This document shows, piece by piece, positions 1 through 9,254 of a stretch of DNA of 19,483 nt (its first letter is position 1; every line of letters starts with the position of its first letter). The stretch comes from Flammula alnicola (lineage: Eukaryota; Basidiomycota; Agaricomycetes; Agaricales; Strophariaceae), in the NCBI GenBank assembly GCA_015499995.1, contig JADNRV010000651.1, positions 1 to 19,483 of the forward strand, in the 5' to 3' direction. The notes under the pieces were generated by a model, which searched no databases, was not told the DNA's origin, and worked only from the letters and a program-made list of their open reading frames with translations. Position numbers and translations under genes: made by a program.

Positions 1-2789
1 TGTCTATTTGCTATCATGTAATATACCTTCGTCTATTCTCAAGGTTCTAGTGATCTGACGGCCCCCCGAGAAACACTAACTCAACGCTAACTAGAACTCC
101 CAGAGAGAGATGACATGCCGCAGGTACGTGATTTTTTAGGCTCAGAAACTGGGTTGGCGCCGAGGGCTTACTGATTCGGGACCATAGGGATATACTATTT
201 ATGCCAATCAAGTGGTGTATTTTCCCGAGACTCTCATTGCACAAACCTTGAATTAAGAAATATCTCTTCCTCAAGCATGTCACGTGTGGACCTTGCAATC
301 TTCTCAGGCTCTGTCGACTTGTCGAAATCAATCTTCTCTCTACAAGTCACCCATTAAAATCAACGAGCGTGGATATTCCAAAGCAGCTTGTACGCAGTAT
401 GATGTCACCTATTATCCCACATTCTTTTTTATTTTCCTCGGTGCCCCTGCTAGGTTTCATTCTCATAGCTATCACGAGCAAGAATCTGGGCGTGGCGTTC
501 AGGACCTGCTCGTTTCCGAAGAATGCCATGTACACCTTCGGACCGATAAAACAACCTTTGTCAGATGCGGTAACGACCCCGCACCCCGCATCTCGTTATC
601 CCCCGTACGAAAAGGGCTCGAAGTGCTATGAGGCGCCTTGGTTAAACGTTCAGCCAGCATCTAACTGGACTGCCGTATTTTATCCGGGAAACTTCAATGC
701 AAGTCAATCATCGATTTCTTCGCCTAAGATCACGGGGCGCGTCCCGATGTGTTTCTCCGAACCTTGTCAACTTTTCCAAAATCCGGGTCGGGTGGATCAT
801 GGAGATCAATTAGAGGTGGCAGAGAGTGGCAGAGCCATCCGACGCTGCTCGATCGAGCGATTTCCTTCACATTTCTCGGGCTGTCGTCCCTGGAAGTCAA
901 ATGAACGACGATCAGTAATCGATTTCCCCACAGTGGAACGGTAAATCGCGTGTCTTATTATTTAGGAAAGTTCGAAGAGAGACGCTTATTCCCCCCGCTG
1001 ATCCTAGGTCTTAGGCTTCGCGTTTGCGTGATGAAATTCACCCGCAATTTTTCCATCTCAGGGTTTTTCTTTGTCACTGGCATCGAGAATCGCTACCTTG
1101 GTACTCTCTTCCGCATGATGAGAGTACGGGGCAGGTGGAGTGACTATATTTAATTGGCGTCGTGATCGGCGCTCATACAAATTTTACAGAGGCACGGCCC
1201 GTCCCCCAAAACGATCCTATGTACACACACATCGCCTAAATTTCCAATGCGCATAATGCGCCACAGTGCCGTGGAGATGTGTATAGTTCGTTAAAAATCA
1301 TGTCGGTCCTTGTATGACCTTCAATGTGAACAGAGTGTATACTGTAGGAAACATGTTCTTTAGAACATTTTCGGAATTTCTTTCGGACAGAATGCCCGAG
1401 ATACTTTAGCTCCGATAGGCCATCCAAACCCCTCTGTTTTCTGGCCTTCTCAACTCGAATAACATTTGCTAATAGATGCGCTGCGACTCCTGTTTACAAT
1501 AATAAAAAATCCGCCACGTACATAACTCCACCTCTCAGATAGCTTGGCGATAAAGCGATATTTAAGTATTGTACTGCTGGAAGATTCACAGGAAGATGAT
1601 CACGAGTCTCTAGACTCCACTTACGAATGAAATTAATTACTGTGGAAATATATCATGTTAATGGAAGTGTGTATTGAATGACGGTACTGTGTGCAGCATC
1701 GCAATTGAGTGTCTGAGGGCTGCAATTTGGAATCTGGCATTAGGCAGCGACGACAATTCATGCTCATTGGTACCGGTCACCGAGGAACAAGCGCCATATG
1801 AGAGGCCAGAAAACCAGACCGAAATAAGTTGAGACTCGCATCTAGCCAATTAAATGGCCTGGCAAATACCTCTATAGGCTCCCGGGTGCGAGCTATGGCG
1901 TTGCGATGTTCCTGGAACCTCTACACGTTGTTTGAGTTACTTTATGATCATTCATGGGGAAAAATCGGTGTCAGCCGAATTATCTTGTCCGTGTGATCTT
2001 TCCCCGAACATAGTCGGCATTTTGCCTCCGAGGCCCGTTACTTCCTAAAGAGGAATGTTATCTTCTTTTTGGGTTTCGTGGCCCATTTTGGAAGTTGGCG
2101 TTCGGCATTTGGCACAGCGACGTCCGACCCATGAATGCATGACCTCTAAATGTTTGCTTAACTTTCTCGATGCCTCGACGCTTACTGTGAGAGCCAAGGT
2201 CCTAAACCTTCAGAACTTGGCTTTACTAATAACCTCGGCACTCTTCAAGTATATTTGCTGTTCGTCTAGCGCCCAGAAAACGTATATCGAAACTCGTCAT
2301 TCCGTCGGCGAGGCCGGGGGCGGAGCTGGGAACACGTTCAAAAAGCGTTGCTTGACTTTTTCAGCGTAAAAAAATCCAATACCCCTAAGACAAAATAATC
2401 GATTTCTCATGTCCGAGCCTCGATGGACAGCGATGTTGGGGCAATCCTAATAACCTCACATTTGTTCTGGTATTTCAAACTGTATTCATCGGCGGTCAAA
2501 GTAAGCGCAACTTTGCCGTCGTGAAAATGTGAAATTTTTACAATGCCTCGGCATTTGCGGCCAGCTAGATGTGTTTAGCCGAGAAATACCACCGTCGTCA
2601 TTGATGAATCAAAGACAGCGAAAACTTCACACGCGTCGACTCGCGCGGCGGCGCCACAGTTACCAGTACCTTTGCAGTGCACGATTGCAGATGATTGCCT
2701 CCTCGGATATTGACGGCTGAGGGAGCCTCTGTGATCCTGGCATCCCTGCAGATCAGCGCTTTTTGAAGAATGCAGGCAGCAGGGCAAGT
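1..2789. other. Intergenic region without a recognised gene
   Basis: I read both strands and found no reading frame resembling a known family, no splice-linked coding series and no tRNA-like B box. The longest open frame is listed separately (399-944). Small structures seen are a perfect 12-bp palindrome GCTCGATCGAGC at 847-858 and a short direct repeat of GTGGCAGA near 815-832. Base composition is mixed, without the codon-like regularity of the genes further right. The region could hold regulatory DNA, a lineage-specific gene or decayed sequence, and the sequence alone does not decide. Confidence 0.5.
399..944 (+). CDS. Weak ORF, possible small secreted or membrane protein (181 aa)
   Basis: This is the longest open frame in the first 2.7 kb, read from the first in-frame ATG at 399 to the TAA at 942-944. 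I do not recognise the protein. Visible traits are a hydrophobic stretch within about the first 25 residues (ending GFILIAI), which could be a signal peptide or anchor, two N-glycosylation sequons (NWT and NAS) and several cysteines. Against it: a frame of this length can arise by chance in nearly 3 kb read in six frames, another long frame overlaps it on the same strand, and it has no recognised domain. Treat it as a low-probability orphan gene. It could equally be random. Confidence 0.15.
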   Translation: MMSPIIPHSFLFSSVPLLGFILIAITSKNLGVAFRTCSFPKNAMYTFGPIKQPLSDAVTTPHPASRYPPYEKGSKCYEAPWLNVQPASNWTAVFYPGNFNASQSSISSPKITGRVPMCFSEPCQLFQNPGRVDHGDQLEVAESGRAIRRCSIERFPSHFSGCRPWKSNERRSVIDFPTVER

Positions 2790-2802
2790 AAATTCGTCAG
2801 AC
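2790..2802. repeat. Left target-site duplication of the LINE insertion (13 bp)
   Basis: AAATTCGTCAGAC occurs here and again at 3604-3616, directly after the poly(A) tail of the inserted fragment. The flanking bases differ on both sides (t/a before, c/a after), so the match is bounded at 13 bp, with a few A residues ambiguous because the tail is poly(A). This is the expected mark of target-primed reverse transcription. Confidence 0.85.
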
Positions 2803-3096
2803 CACCGTTTCCACCTCGCCGAGTCCCCAATTTGCCCCAGGTGTAACGTAGAACCAGAGACCGTCACGCATTTCCTCAAGTACTGTCCAGCATTCAAAGA
2901 CCAGAGGCGGTTATTAAGGAAGAACATGGGCCCGGACACGGAGATAGACGTGGAAATCCTAGGCGCGAAACAACACCAGCGAGCCTTGTTCGCATATCTC
3001 GGAGACACGAAGCGGTTCGAAGAAAGTCACGGCGACCTAGCACCAGTAGAGCAGCCAGAGGAAGAAGAAGAAATAGAAGAAGGAGCGTGGGGCTAA
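2803..3096 (+). pseudogene. C-terminal fragment of LINE ORF2 with zinc-binding motif
   Basis: The open frame runs from the left insertion junction to the TAA at 3094-3096, about 97 codons. It carries a C-x2-C-x8-H-x4-C motif (2833-2886), the zinc-binding tail found after the reverse transcriptase and RNase H domains of many fungal and plant LINEs. A basic segment (QRRLLRK) and a strongly acidic end (EEEEEIEEG) follow. An ATG at 2770 lies in frame upstream, but its first residues come from host DNA left of the insertion, so I do not take it as a true start. The frame has no internal stop, consistent with youth. Loss of the N-terminal domains makes it a dead fragment. Confidence 0.8.
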
Positions 3097-3603
3097 CCGA
3101 CAACCGAGGCATCAACACCGACGACGAATATGACAGCAAGAGGGCGACCCATGAAGGGAAGTAATTTCTTTCTTCTCCCATTTCATTTCAAGTTTCTATT
3201 TTCTCGCTTTCTCTCGTTCCTCTCTTTCTCTCTATCCTTTTCTTCTCTCTCTTCCTATCCTCAGTCATCATATATCTTATAACATACCATACCAGCCACG
3301 CCACACCATCTTACATTCTCTTTTATCTACATCATCACATTGTCATATATTTTCACATATTCTTCACATGTACCATACGCAACGGCTCTTATTATACCCT
3401 ACATCCATCTAACCTGGTACCTACACCCCACTTAAACCGGCACCTAATGTGCGCGAGCCCCTCAGGAGGCCGCTAGAGTCGAGTAGATGCGCCGTCGAAT
3501 AAGTCGTTAAATTTCTACAGTAGATAGCTACGTACCTGTGTCGTCCAACATAAGGCAATGCCTCAATGGACTTTAATGGAAATAAAAAAAAAAAAAAAAA
3601 AAA
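2803..3603 (+). mobile_element. 5'-truncated non-LTR retrotransposon (LINE), 3' end only
   Basis: About 800 bp of a LINE lie between two copies of a 13-bp target duplication. The left 293 bp continue an open frame that encodes the C-terminal tail of the element's ORF2. The next ~490 bp are 3' UTR, with a C/T-rich stretch near 3168-3260. The fragment ends in an unbroken run of A from 3584 that merges with the right duplication. Reverse transcriptase, endonuclease and RNase H parts are all missing, as expected when reverse transcription stops early, so the copy cannot move on its own. The zinc-binding tail is typical of fungal LINE ORF2 proteins. I cannot assign the clade from this fragment alone. 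The perfect duplication and long A tail point to a recent insertion. Confidence 0.85.
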
Positions 3604-3606
3604 AAA
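3584..3606 (+). other. Poly(A) tail of the LINE copy
   Basis: A run of 23 A residues, preceded by TAATGGAAAT, ends the inserted fragment. The last three A's are shared with the right target duplication. A tail of this length and purity implies little time for decay. Confidence 0.85.
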
Positions 3607-3616
3607 TTCGTCAGAC
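3604..3616. repeat. Right target-site duplication of the LINE insertion (13 bp)
   Basis: Second copy of AAATTCGTCAGAC, directly abutting the poly(A) run, identical to 2790-2802. Removing 2803-3615 or the equivalent should restore the pre-insertion allele. Confidence 0.85.
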
Positions 3617-4902
3617 AGGCCTTCAGGAGAAAGACGCCAGAAATCTACAAGGGCTCAAATGTAAGTATGTATATCCAAATCCAAAATATCTCAGAGTCTT
3701 TCTCTTGCAAGTTACCGAAATTTCCCCTCTTTTCCTGGATTCATACCTCAGTTACTCGGAGCAGAGTCATCTTTACCACCTCTTACCTCCCAATGCGTTC
3801 AGCAAAAAGCCGCTCTGCCCCGCCTCTTGGAAAAATTGTCACCAGGCCACCGTTGCGGTTTTCCCAGACACCTTCGCCAATGATTAGTTTCAATCACACG
3901 GAGTGCAATGAAAGTTCCGTAAAGTACGTACTACTTTACTGGTATCAATCTTCAAAAGTCAGCTGTCGATAACACCGTGACGGCCTCCGAGAACTACGAG
4001 AAAGGAAGTTCTAAGGTGCTACACCCGGCACACTTCTTCTAACTTGCTTGTCGAGTATAAGCTCTTCAATTTAAGTACTAGTGCATGACATATGTGCGGA
4101 TTTTTCGGTATACCAGACCTGTGATGCTCGTCCTCGCCAAATTTATGTACATCCTTTTCCATGTACGTTGTTTTGCTGAGGAAGTAAGCCTTCGTAATTG
4201 TACTTTGTTCGTGCCTTCTGTGGCGTCCTTGCACAGAAATAAATTTTGCTCATGAATTGACCTGAGAAGCCAAGCCTTGTGATCAGTCGCATGAGCGTTG
4301 TACATGTGGGTGTACTTTGATAGGCTTTGATGCCTGACTACCTAAACCATTCTGGACATCGATTAGCCAATGGCTATTCTCTATGTTCAATATCATCCAC
4401 GCCCCCCGTGGATTTACCTCAACAAAATGTGATTAGAAATTGCATGCGATCACCTCGTCGTCTATAGGCTTCCTTAGGCACGAAGCTGCCCAGCGCTTAA
4501 CAATATAGACGCCGGCACCGAGCAACTTACAAACGCGCTCGCCACTCGGAGCCTGGAGTTACCCCGGAGTTACCCAAAGTTCGTTCCCGCGCTCAAATTG
4601 AGTCGTAATCAAGGTCGACGCCGGAATAAGTGCTCGGCATCATGATACAAGTAGTTTATATTAAATATGAGGCGCGTGCTCGACGCTTTCGCATCACGGA
4701 CCGTGACGGACAGGCTATTGATAGCCAATGATAGGACACACACGAACCTCCGTCGACTCTCGAGTTCCTTCCCCACGGACTCAAAGACTTCAGGCTTAAC
4801 TCTATATATCTCAGCCTGAGCAACATACTTACTCGAGACCACGCTAACTGCTCGTAATCGCCGATCGGTGTTGCTTCGATAATCTTTGAAGAATTCGAAC
4901 AT
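3617..4902. other. Intergenic region upstream of the flavoprotein gene
   Basis: No gene is supported on either strand. The reading frame right of the LINE stays open to about 3970 in one frame but matches nothing I know. A consensus-like splice donor, GTAAGTATG, sits at about 3660 (see findings). A 10-bp direct repeat GGAGTTACCC occurs at 4555-4564 and 4566-4575. The last ~100 bp before 4903 should hold the core promoter and 5' UTR of the flavoprotein gene. Confidence 0.5.
4803..4809 (+). promoter_or_regulatory. Possible TATA element of the flavoprotein gene
   Basis: TATATAT lies 93 bp upstream of the ATG at 4903, a plausible spacing for a fungal TATA box with a short 5' UTR. A CCAAT motif occurs about 80 bp further upstream (around 4724). 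Position and sequence are the only support. Confidence 0.3.
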
Positions 4903-7549
4903 ATGGAAGCCAATCACGGTCAGACTCGAGGTCTTAACGACGATTTCGGTTTCGAGTTCGAATTCGACTGCGTCGTAGTAGGCTCCGGCCACGCAGGAAG
5001 TTGCGCTGCGCTTGCTGCTAAGGACGCCGGGTGTGCAAGAGGTGAGTGAGCGATCGTCAGCTTCACAACCGTAAAACTAGAATCATCTTCTCGGCGTGGA
5101 TGGGTCCCGGGCGAGGTGAGCCTGGGGCATGCCCGACGCGACGCATATATGCGTGCAGTTGAGCTTGGCTTGGACAGGGCTTGCACTATGTGCATCCATC
5201 TTGCATCTGGAGTCTTCGAAGCTTCGAGCAGAGATATTAATCCCAAGCTTGCCGTTGCATCGTGGGTTATCTACAAGGATATTGTATATCGATTATCTCG
5301 ATGTCGACGTGGTTGGCATTTGTACAGACGGTGTCTGTTGGTCAAGTTGCACCGGTAGTAGCCTCGAGGCTTCAATTGTACAGAACCTTCATCGCTACAA
5401 GATCGTTTCGGGGTAATATGGCAGTGGCTTCGGTGCATGCGAAAGGCCGAGTACTGCACTTTCGCGGTGTAGAGTGGCGGCACCTTCGGTATTGGGCTTG
5501 AGACCGGGAAGCAGGCAGTCGGTCGAGGTGCGAACGAACGGAAATGGCGGCACTTGTAACTTTGCAATTCATCGACATTCATACTTGGATTCAAGCCTCC
5601 TCTTTCTTGTTTGTGAAAAGAGAACGCTGACTATTGTCTCCTTACATATACTCCAACTCCAACTCCATCGTGGTTTCCTGGATACAATGACGAATAAACA
5701 CCTTGAAATCAATCTGGATGAAAAATCTCTTTGGTTCGGACATGGTGGCTCGGATCCATCCGTCAATTCTTCCTTCTCTTCCTGTACCTGTGCGAATTCT
5801 TCGACATCTGCATCCAAACCTCGTCTCCATGGCCATGCCGTTGATCATGATTTCTGCCTTCAATTCTTGCACCCTTGCAAACGCATTGTAACACGCTGAT
5901 GATGCAGTCCTCATGATCGACAAATGCCCCGAAGCATGGGTGGGCGGGAACGGCTACTTCACCGCAGGTGCACACCGCACCGCGCACTCAGGACTCGCCG
6001 ACCTCCTCCCGCTCCTCACAAATGCCTCTCCCTCTCTCCAGCCCTCCGCTGCCCAACTATCCACCATCGACGTCGAGCCCTACACCCCCGCCGACTTTGC
6101 ATCCGACATCCAGCGGCTCGGCGCGGGCCGGGCCGATCCGGGCCTGGTGAAGACGGTGGTGGACGATTCGAGAGAGGCGGTGGGGTGGTTGAGCGAGCAG
6201 GTGCGGGTGCCGTTTGTGTTGTCGTTTAATCGGCAGGCGTATGAGGTTGGTGGGAGGATGAAGTTTTGGGGTGGGATGGCGCTGAGTGTGGAGGAAGGGG
6301 GCAAGGGCCTCATCGGCGCGCATAGGAGGAGGTTAAGGGAGGCGGGGGTGGAGGTGTGGTTTGAGGCGAGGGCTGTGGAGATTCTGATGGTGGAGCAAAC
6401 TGAGGAGAAGGTGGTGTGTGGTGTTGAGGTGAAAGTGGGCGGAAGGGATGTGAGAGTGAGAACGCCGTCTGTCGTGCTTGCTGCTGGAGGATTTGAGGCG
6501 AATAAGGAGATGAGAGCGAAGTATTTGGGGGGGGAGTGGGTTCATGCGAGGGTAAGCAGGGTCTACTAGCGCGATTCGACGCGTCAGACGCGTCGGTTGC
6601 CTTAACATGAATCGATTTTTGATGTGCGATGTAGGTCAGAGGCACGCCATACAACACAGGCGACGGGTTCGAGCTCGCGCGTGCAGTAGGCGCGAAGATG
6701 ACGGGCGACTGGGAGGGGTGCCATAGCACTGCATGGGACGCGCACGCTGCGTTCGACGGGGGCGAGAGGGAACTCACGAACCAGTACACCAAGTCCGGAT
6801 ACCCTCTCGGTATTATGGTTAACGTGCACGCGAAAAGGTTCGTCGACGAGGGAGAGGATTTCCGGAACTACACGTACGCCAAGTTTGGGAGGGCCATATT
6901 GCAGCAGCCTGGGGGATGTGCGTTCCAGGTGTGGGATCGGAAGGTGTTGGATAGGTTGAGGAAAGAGGAGTATGGGGATGACGTGGTGAAGAAGGCATGG
7001 GCGCAGAGTGCTGAGGAGTTGGCGGATGTGTTGGGTATGGAGGAATGGGGGCTAGAGGATAAGAAACAGTTCGTGGAGACCATTCGTGAATTCAACGACG
7101 CCGTCAGAAAAGCCGCTAGTGGGCCAGACACGCCGGAATGGAACCCTGCGGTGAAAGATGGACGGACGACAGAGTCCGAAGACGCGACATTGCCGGTCCC
7201 AAAGACGAATTGGGCGCTAACGATTGAAGAGGCGCCGTTGATGGCGGTGAAAGTCGCGTGTGGGGTTACTTTTACATTTGGTGGGCTGGCGATTGATCCC
7301 GACACGGCTGGGGTGTTGTCGGCTGCTACGGAGAACGTTATCCCAGGATTATTTTGTACAGGAGAGATAGTAGGAGGTTTGTTTTACGGGAATTATCCAG
7401 GAGGCAGCGGGTTGACGGCTGGCGCTATTTTCGGTCGGAAGGCGGGGGCGGGGGCGGGGAAGAGAGTCCCCGACTCTGTCCGAAGGACAGGAGGGTTCTG
7501 TCGTTCACAAACGTCCGGCCTCCCAGCCAAAACGCTTGTAAAGCCGTGA
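4903..7549 (+). CDS. FAD-dependent oxidoreductase, TcuA (tricarballylate dehydrogenase)-like, 565 aa
   Basis: Exons are 4903-5041, 5908-6551 and 6635-7549; together they give 1698 nt, one open frame. The family (FAD_binding_2, fumarate reductase/succinate dehydrogenase flavoprotein type) oxidises or reduces C-C bonds in carboxylic acids; TcuA acts on tricarballylate in bacteria, but the substrate of the fungal relatives is not known to me. Visible are the dinucleotide-binding glycines GSGHAG (residues 27-32) after a beta strand, the ribose-binding acidic residue D51 at the end of the second strand, the GGNGYFTAG loop (59-67), the RGTPYNTGDG segment opening exon 3, and the C-terminal FAD-contacting GNYPGGSGLTAG (513-524). 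The start ATG lies 23 residues before the first strand, the usual spacing for a cytosolic protein, and no targeting signal is evident. The first intron is exceptionally long. About 30 residues after GRKAG form an unusual basic tail encoded by a G-rich, hairpin-forming stretch. The family assignment is firm; the substrate is unknown. Confidence 0.92.
5042..5907 (+). other. 866-bp first intron of the flavoprotein gene
   Basis: Donor GTGAGT at 5042, branch-like CTGAT at 5896-5900 and acceptor GCAG ending at 5907 join exon 1 (ending ...GCAR) to exon 2 (VLMIDK) exactly where the second beta strand of the FAD fold is expected. The other introns resolved in the window measure 50-208 bp. Short open frames inside have no recognisable product. 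The intron holds a perfect 14-bp palindrome ACGCATATATGCGT at 5141-5154. I looked for terminal inverted repeats with a target duplication that would mark an inserted element and saw none. Confidence 0.85.
7441..7490 (+). repeat. G-rich tract followed by two adjoining hairpins in the 3' end of the coding region
   Basis: Three long G runs separated by single C's (7444-7459) are followed by AGAGTC-CCC-GACTCT (7463-7477) and CTGTCC-GAA-GGACAG (7476-7490), two perfect 6-bp stems with 3-nt loops sharing two bases. They lie in the codons after GRKAG, the usual end of the family's conserved core. They might affect RNA structure, or simply mark an expanded low-constraint tail. Confidence 0.5.
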
Positions 7550-7665
7550 GAAAATCAAAGTTATATAATCGAGCTCGTGATCTGTTTGTTCCTACGAATT
7601 CCAATTGACAATGAACGCCATCGACAATCGTTTCCTTTCCCCACCATTGCTTTCCTTCTTTCTCA

Positions 7666-7671
7666 AATAAA
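7666..7671 (+). terminator. Candidate polyadenylation signal of the flavoprotein gene
   Basis: AATAAA lies 117 nt after the TGA at 7547-7549, in an A-rich context following a pyrimidine-rich stretch. This is a normal distance for a fungal 3' UTR. Fungal signals are degenerate, so this is a candidate only. Confidence 0.4.
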
Positions 7672-8746
7672 ATTTAAAAGACATTTCATAGCCCAATTTT
7701 AAAGCTGGAACATTGTCCCAACCAGGTATTCAATAGGATATCTAGGCTACATAGGTGAGGCTTTTGGCAGATGCCGCGTCCGTTACTGCCAGGCGACACT
7801 TTCTGCCCCTTGAATAGACAACTCGTGCGTAAGCGATCAGTTTATTCAAATGCGCCGCATGCTAAACAGGTCCTCTTCCAGACTTCCATCGTGCACTGAC
7901 TGAAGGCCCTGAATTCATATATCATTGTTTCACTGTCTGACTTTGAAGACATCACTTCTGTGAACCTCAACCACCTTATTTGCTGTGATAAAATTCCGTG
8001 AGATGTTATTTGAACCTATGCAAGATAGCCCATTTGACACCGTATTCATAGCCGCAATCCTATGTTTCTCAACAAGTCGCTGTCGAGAGTACCTCGTGTT
8101 CTCGACGATTATCATTGTCCATCTCACGACTTTCTCCACAATATAAATCAATACCCAAAATTTTATGATCCATTATACCATCCTGAACTATATGTTGAAT
8201 ATTTCTTGACGTCCCAATCGTGCACTTCCTGGTTTCAGGATGATCTCAGCTGTCATCTTACCCTCTAAAAAATGACACTTATCAGCAAATGGGGCCAGGA
8301 CATATGTGAAATGGGTAGCTCCGACCTTTCAAATTTCTCATCACTCACAATTTATTCAATTTCTGTGCTCTGACGTGGAAAGTTCCTGTTTTAAGCGCTG
8401 TTCTGTCGTGAAGAGTCTTTTTTCGCCAAAATTCTGATGCTGGTCAAAGCGTTGAAAATTTTGCGTGGTTAGCCAATGAAATTCCTCAATGGTTGATGTC
8501 CAAACACAATCCTGCTTGAAGTAAATTCGAAATGTATCTCCCGTCTCTCCCAACCAAAAACGAAGCGCAACAAAGACAAAACAACCTACGAACAAGAAAG
8601 ATTATTAATAATAAAATTGCGCATGGAGGAATACTAGATAGCTGTAGATGTTGTGAAAGATGAATAAGGCTGAGATTTCTGGAAGAAGAAAAGTGTAAAC
8701 GGAGTCGGGGTCTGGCGCCAAGGCGCCGTTAGCATTCAGAGAAGTC

Positions 8747-8754
8747 TGACGTCA
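8747..8754. promoter_or_regulatory. CRE/ATF-type palindrome TGACGTCA, distal
   Basis: Perfect 8-bp binding palindrome of the CREB/ATF class of bZIP factors, 500 bp upstream of the phospholipase D start. ATF-type factors control stress and sexual development genes in several fungi. Function here is inferred from the motif alone. Confidence 0.35.
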
Positions 8755-9152
8755 TAAGGTTCTTGCAACTCTCATAACGCATAAAGTTATTCATATCAGC
8801 ACGATCGGACTTGTTCGAAGCAAATGGCGTCGCAGCTAGGCAACATGGTATAAGATTCGACTCAAGCACGGAGTCCGAGCTCTGCTGAACTCTTCAGCGC
8901 TCCAGCCTGCTCCAGCCCCAAAAGCTGCCGACATATTAGTTGCCAAGTCACTGGAGAGTACTGGAGGAGAATGAAGTTTGAACCAAGACCGCCCGAGGTG
9001 TCCATTAGTGGCCTCACTCTCCACTTGGGTTACAATTGAGCAGTGAGCTTGAAGGATATTTTGAGCATTACAGTGTTGACGTCGATGTACATAGTCGAGA
9101 AGCTCAGTGTGCTCGCAGATCGTGCCAGGCTGGTCTTGGTCAACCAAGTACC

Positions 9153-9162
9153 GTGACGTCAC
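9153..9162. promoter_or_regulatory. CRE/ATF-type palindrome GTGACGTCAC, proximal
   Basis: A 10-bp perfect palindrome containing TGACGTCA, 93 bp upstream of the phospholipase D ATG. With the site at 8747-8754 it makes two perfect CREs in one upstream region. It could lie in the 5' UTR rather than in the promoter if transcription starts further upstream. Confidence 0.4.
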
Positions 9163-9201
9163 CGCCAAGTTTTGGTTCCTGGTTCCATCTGGACACTTGA
9201 A

Positions 9202-9252
9202 ATGCCCGACTTTTCTCTGTACAGCAAACTCCTACGTTCCACTACACTGTAG
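9202..9252 (+). CDS. Candidate 16-codon uORF ending 2 nt before the phospholipase D start
   Basis: ATG at 9202, 16 codons (starting MPDFSLYSK), TAG at 9250-9252, then two bases and the main ATG at 9255. Such a spacing could favour termination-reinitiation or restrict translation of the main frame. It matters only if the transcript starts upstream of 9202. TCTCTGTACAG at 9214-9224 also resembles a 3' splice site, so this stretch could instead be partly removed as a 5' UTR intron. Confidence 0.35.
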   Translation: MPDFSLYSKLLRSTTL

Positions 9253-9254
9253 CT

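Larger units (their letters stand above)
7672..9254. other. Intergenic region and promoter of the phospholipase D gene
   Basis: No coding region is supported on either strand. A 110-codon minus-strand frame at 8836-9168 has no recognisable domain. Structures seen are a small hairpin GTCGAGA/TCTCGAC at 8082-8106, the self-complementary repeat GGCGCC-AA-GGCGCC at 8714-8727, and the CRE-like sites and uORF listed separately. The right-hand 500 bp most likely hold the phospholipase D promoter. Confidence 0.5.

Noticed and set aside
2598..3008. 136-codon minus-strand frame across the LINE junction
   Set aside because: It spans the insertion boundary at 2803, so it cannot be an ancestral gene, and it is opposite the LINE zinc-binding ORF.
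3000..3030. GGTTCGA-type tRNA B boxes (near 3014, 6664 and 12068)
   Set aside because: None continues to the CC consensus or has a matching A box and acceptor stem; all lie in coding sequence.
4609..4992. 127-codon minus-strand frame overlapping flavoprotein exon 1
   Set aside because: It overlaps the FAD-binding coding exon in antisense and shows no recognisable domain.
5042..5907. A MITE or nested gene inside the long intron
   Set aside because: No terminal inverted repeats with matching target duplications and no convincing coding frame were visible, so only the long intron itself is reported.
6310..6792. 160-codon minus-strand frame over the flavoprotein exons
   Set aside because: Proline- and serine-rich mirror of a G-rich coding strand, crossing an intron of a well-supported + strand gene.
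8836..9168. 110-codon minus-strand frame upstream of phospholipase D
   Set aside because: No known domain and no splice context; it lies where the promoter of the + strand gene is expected.
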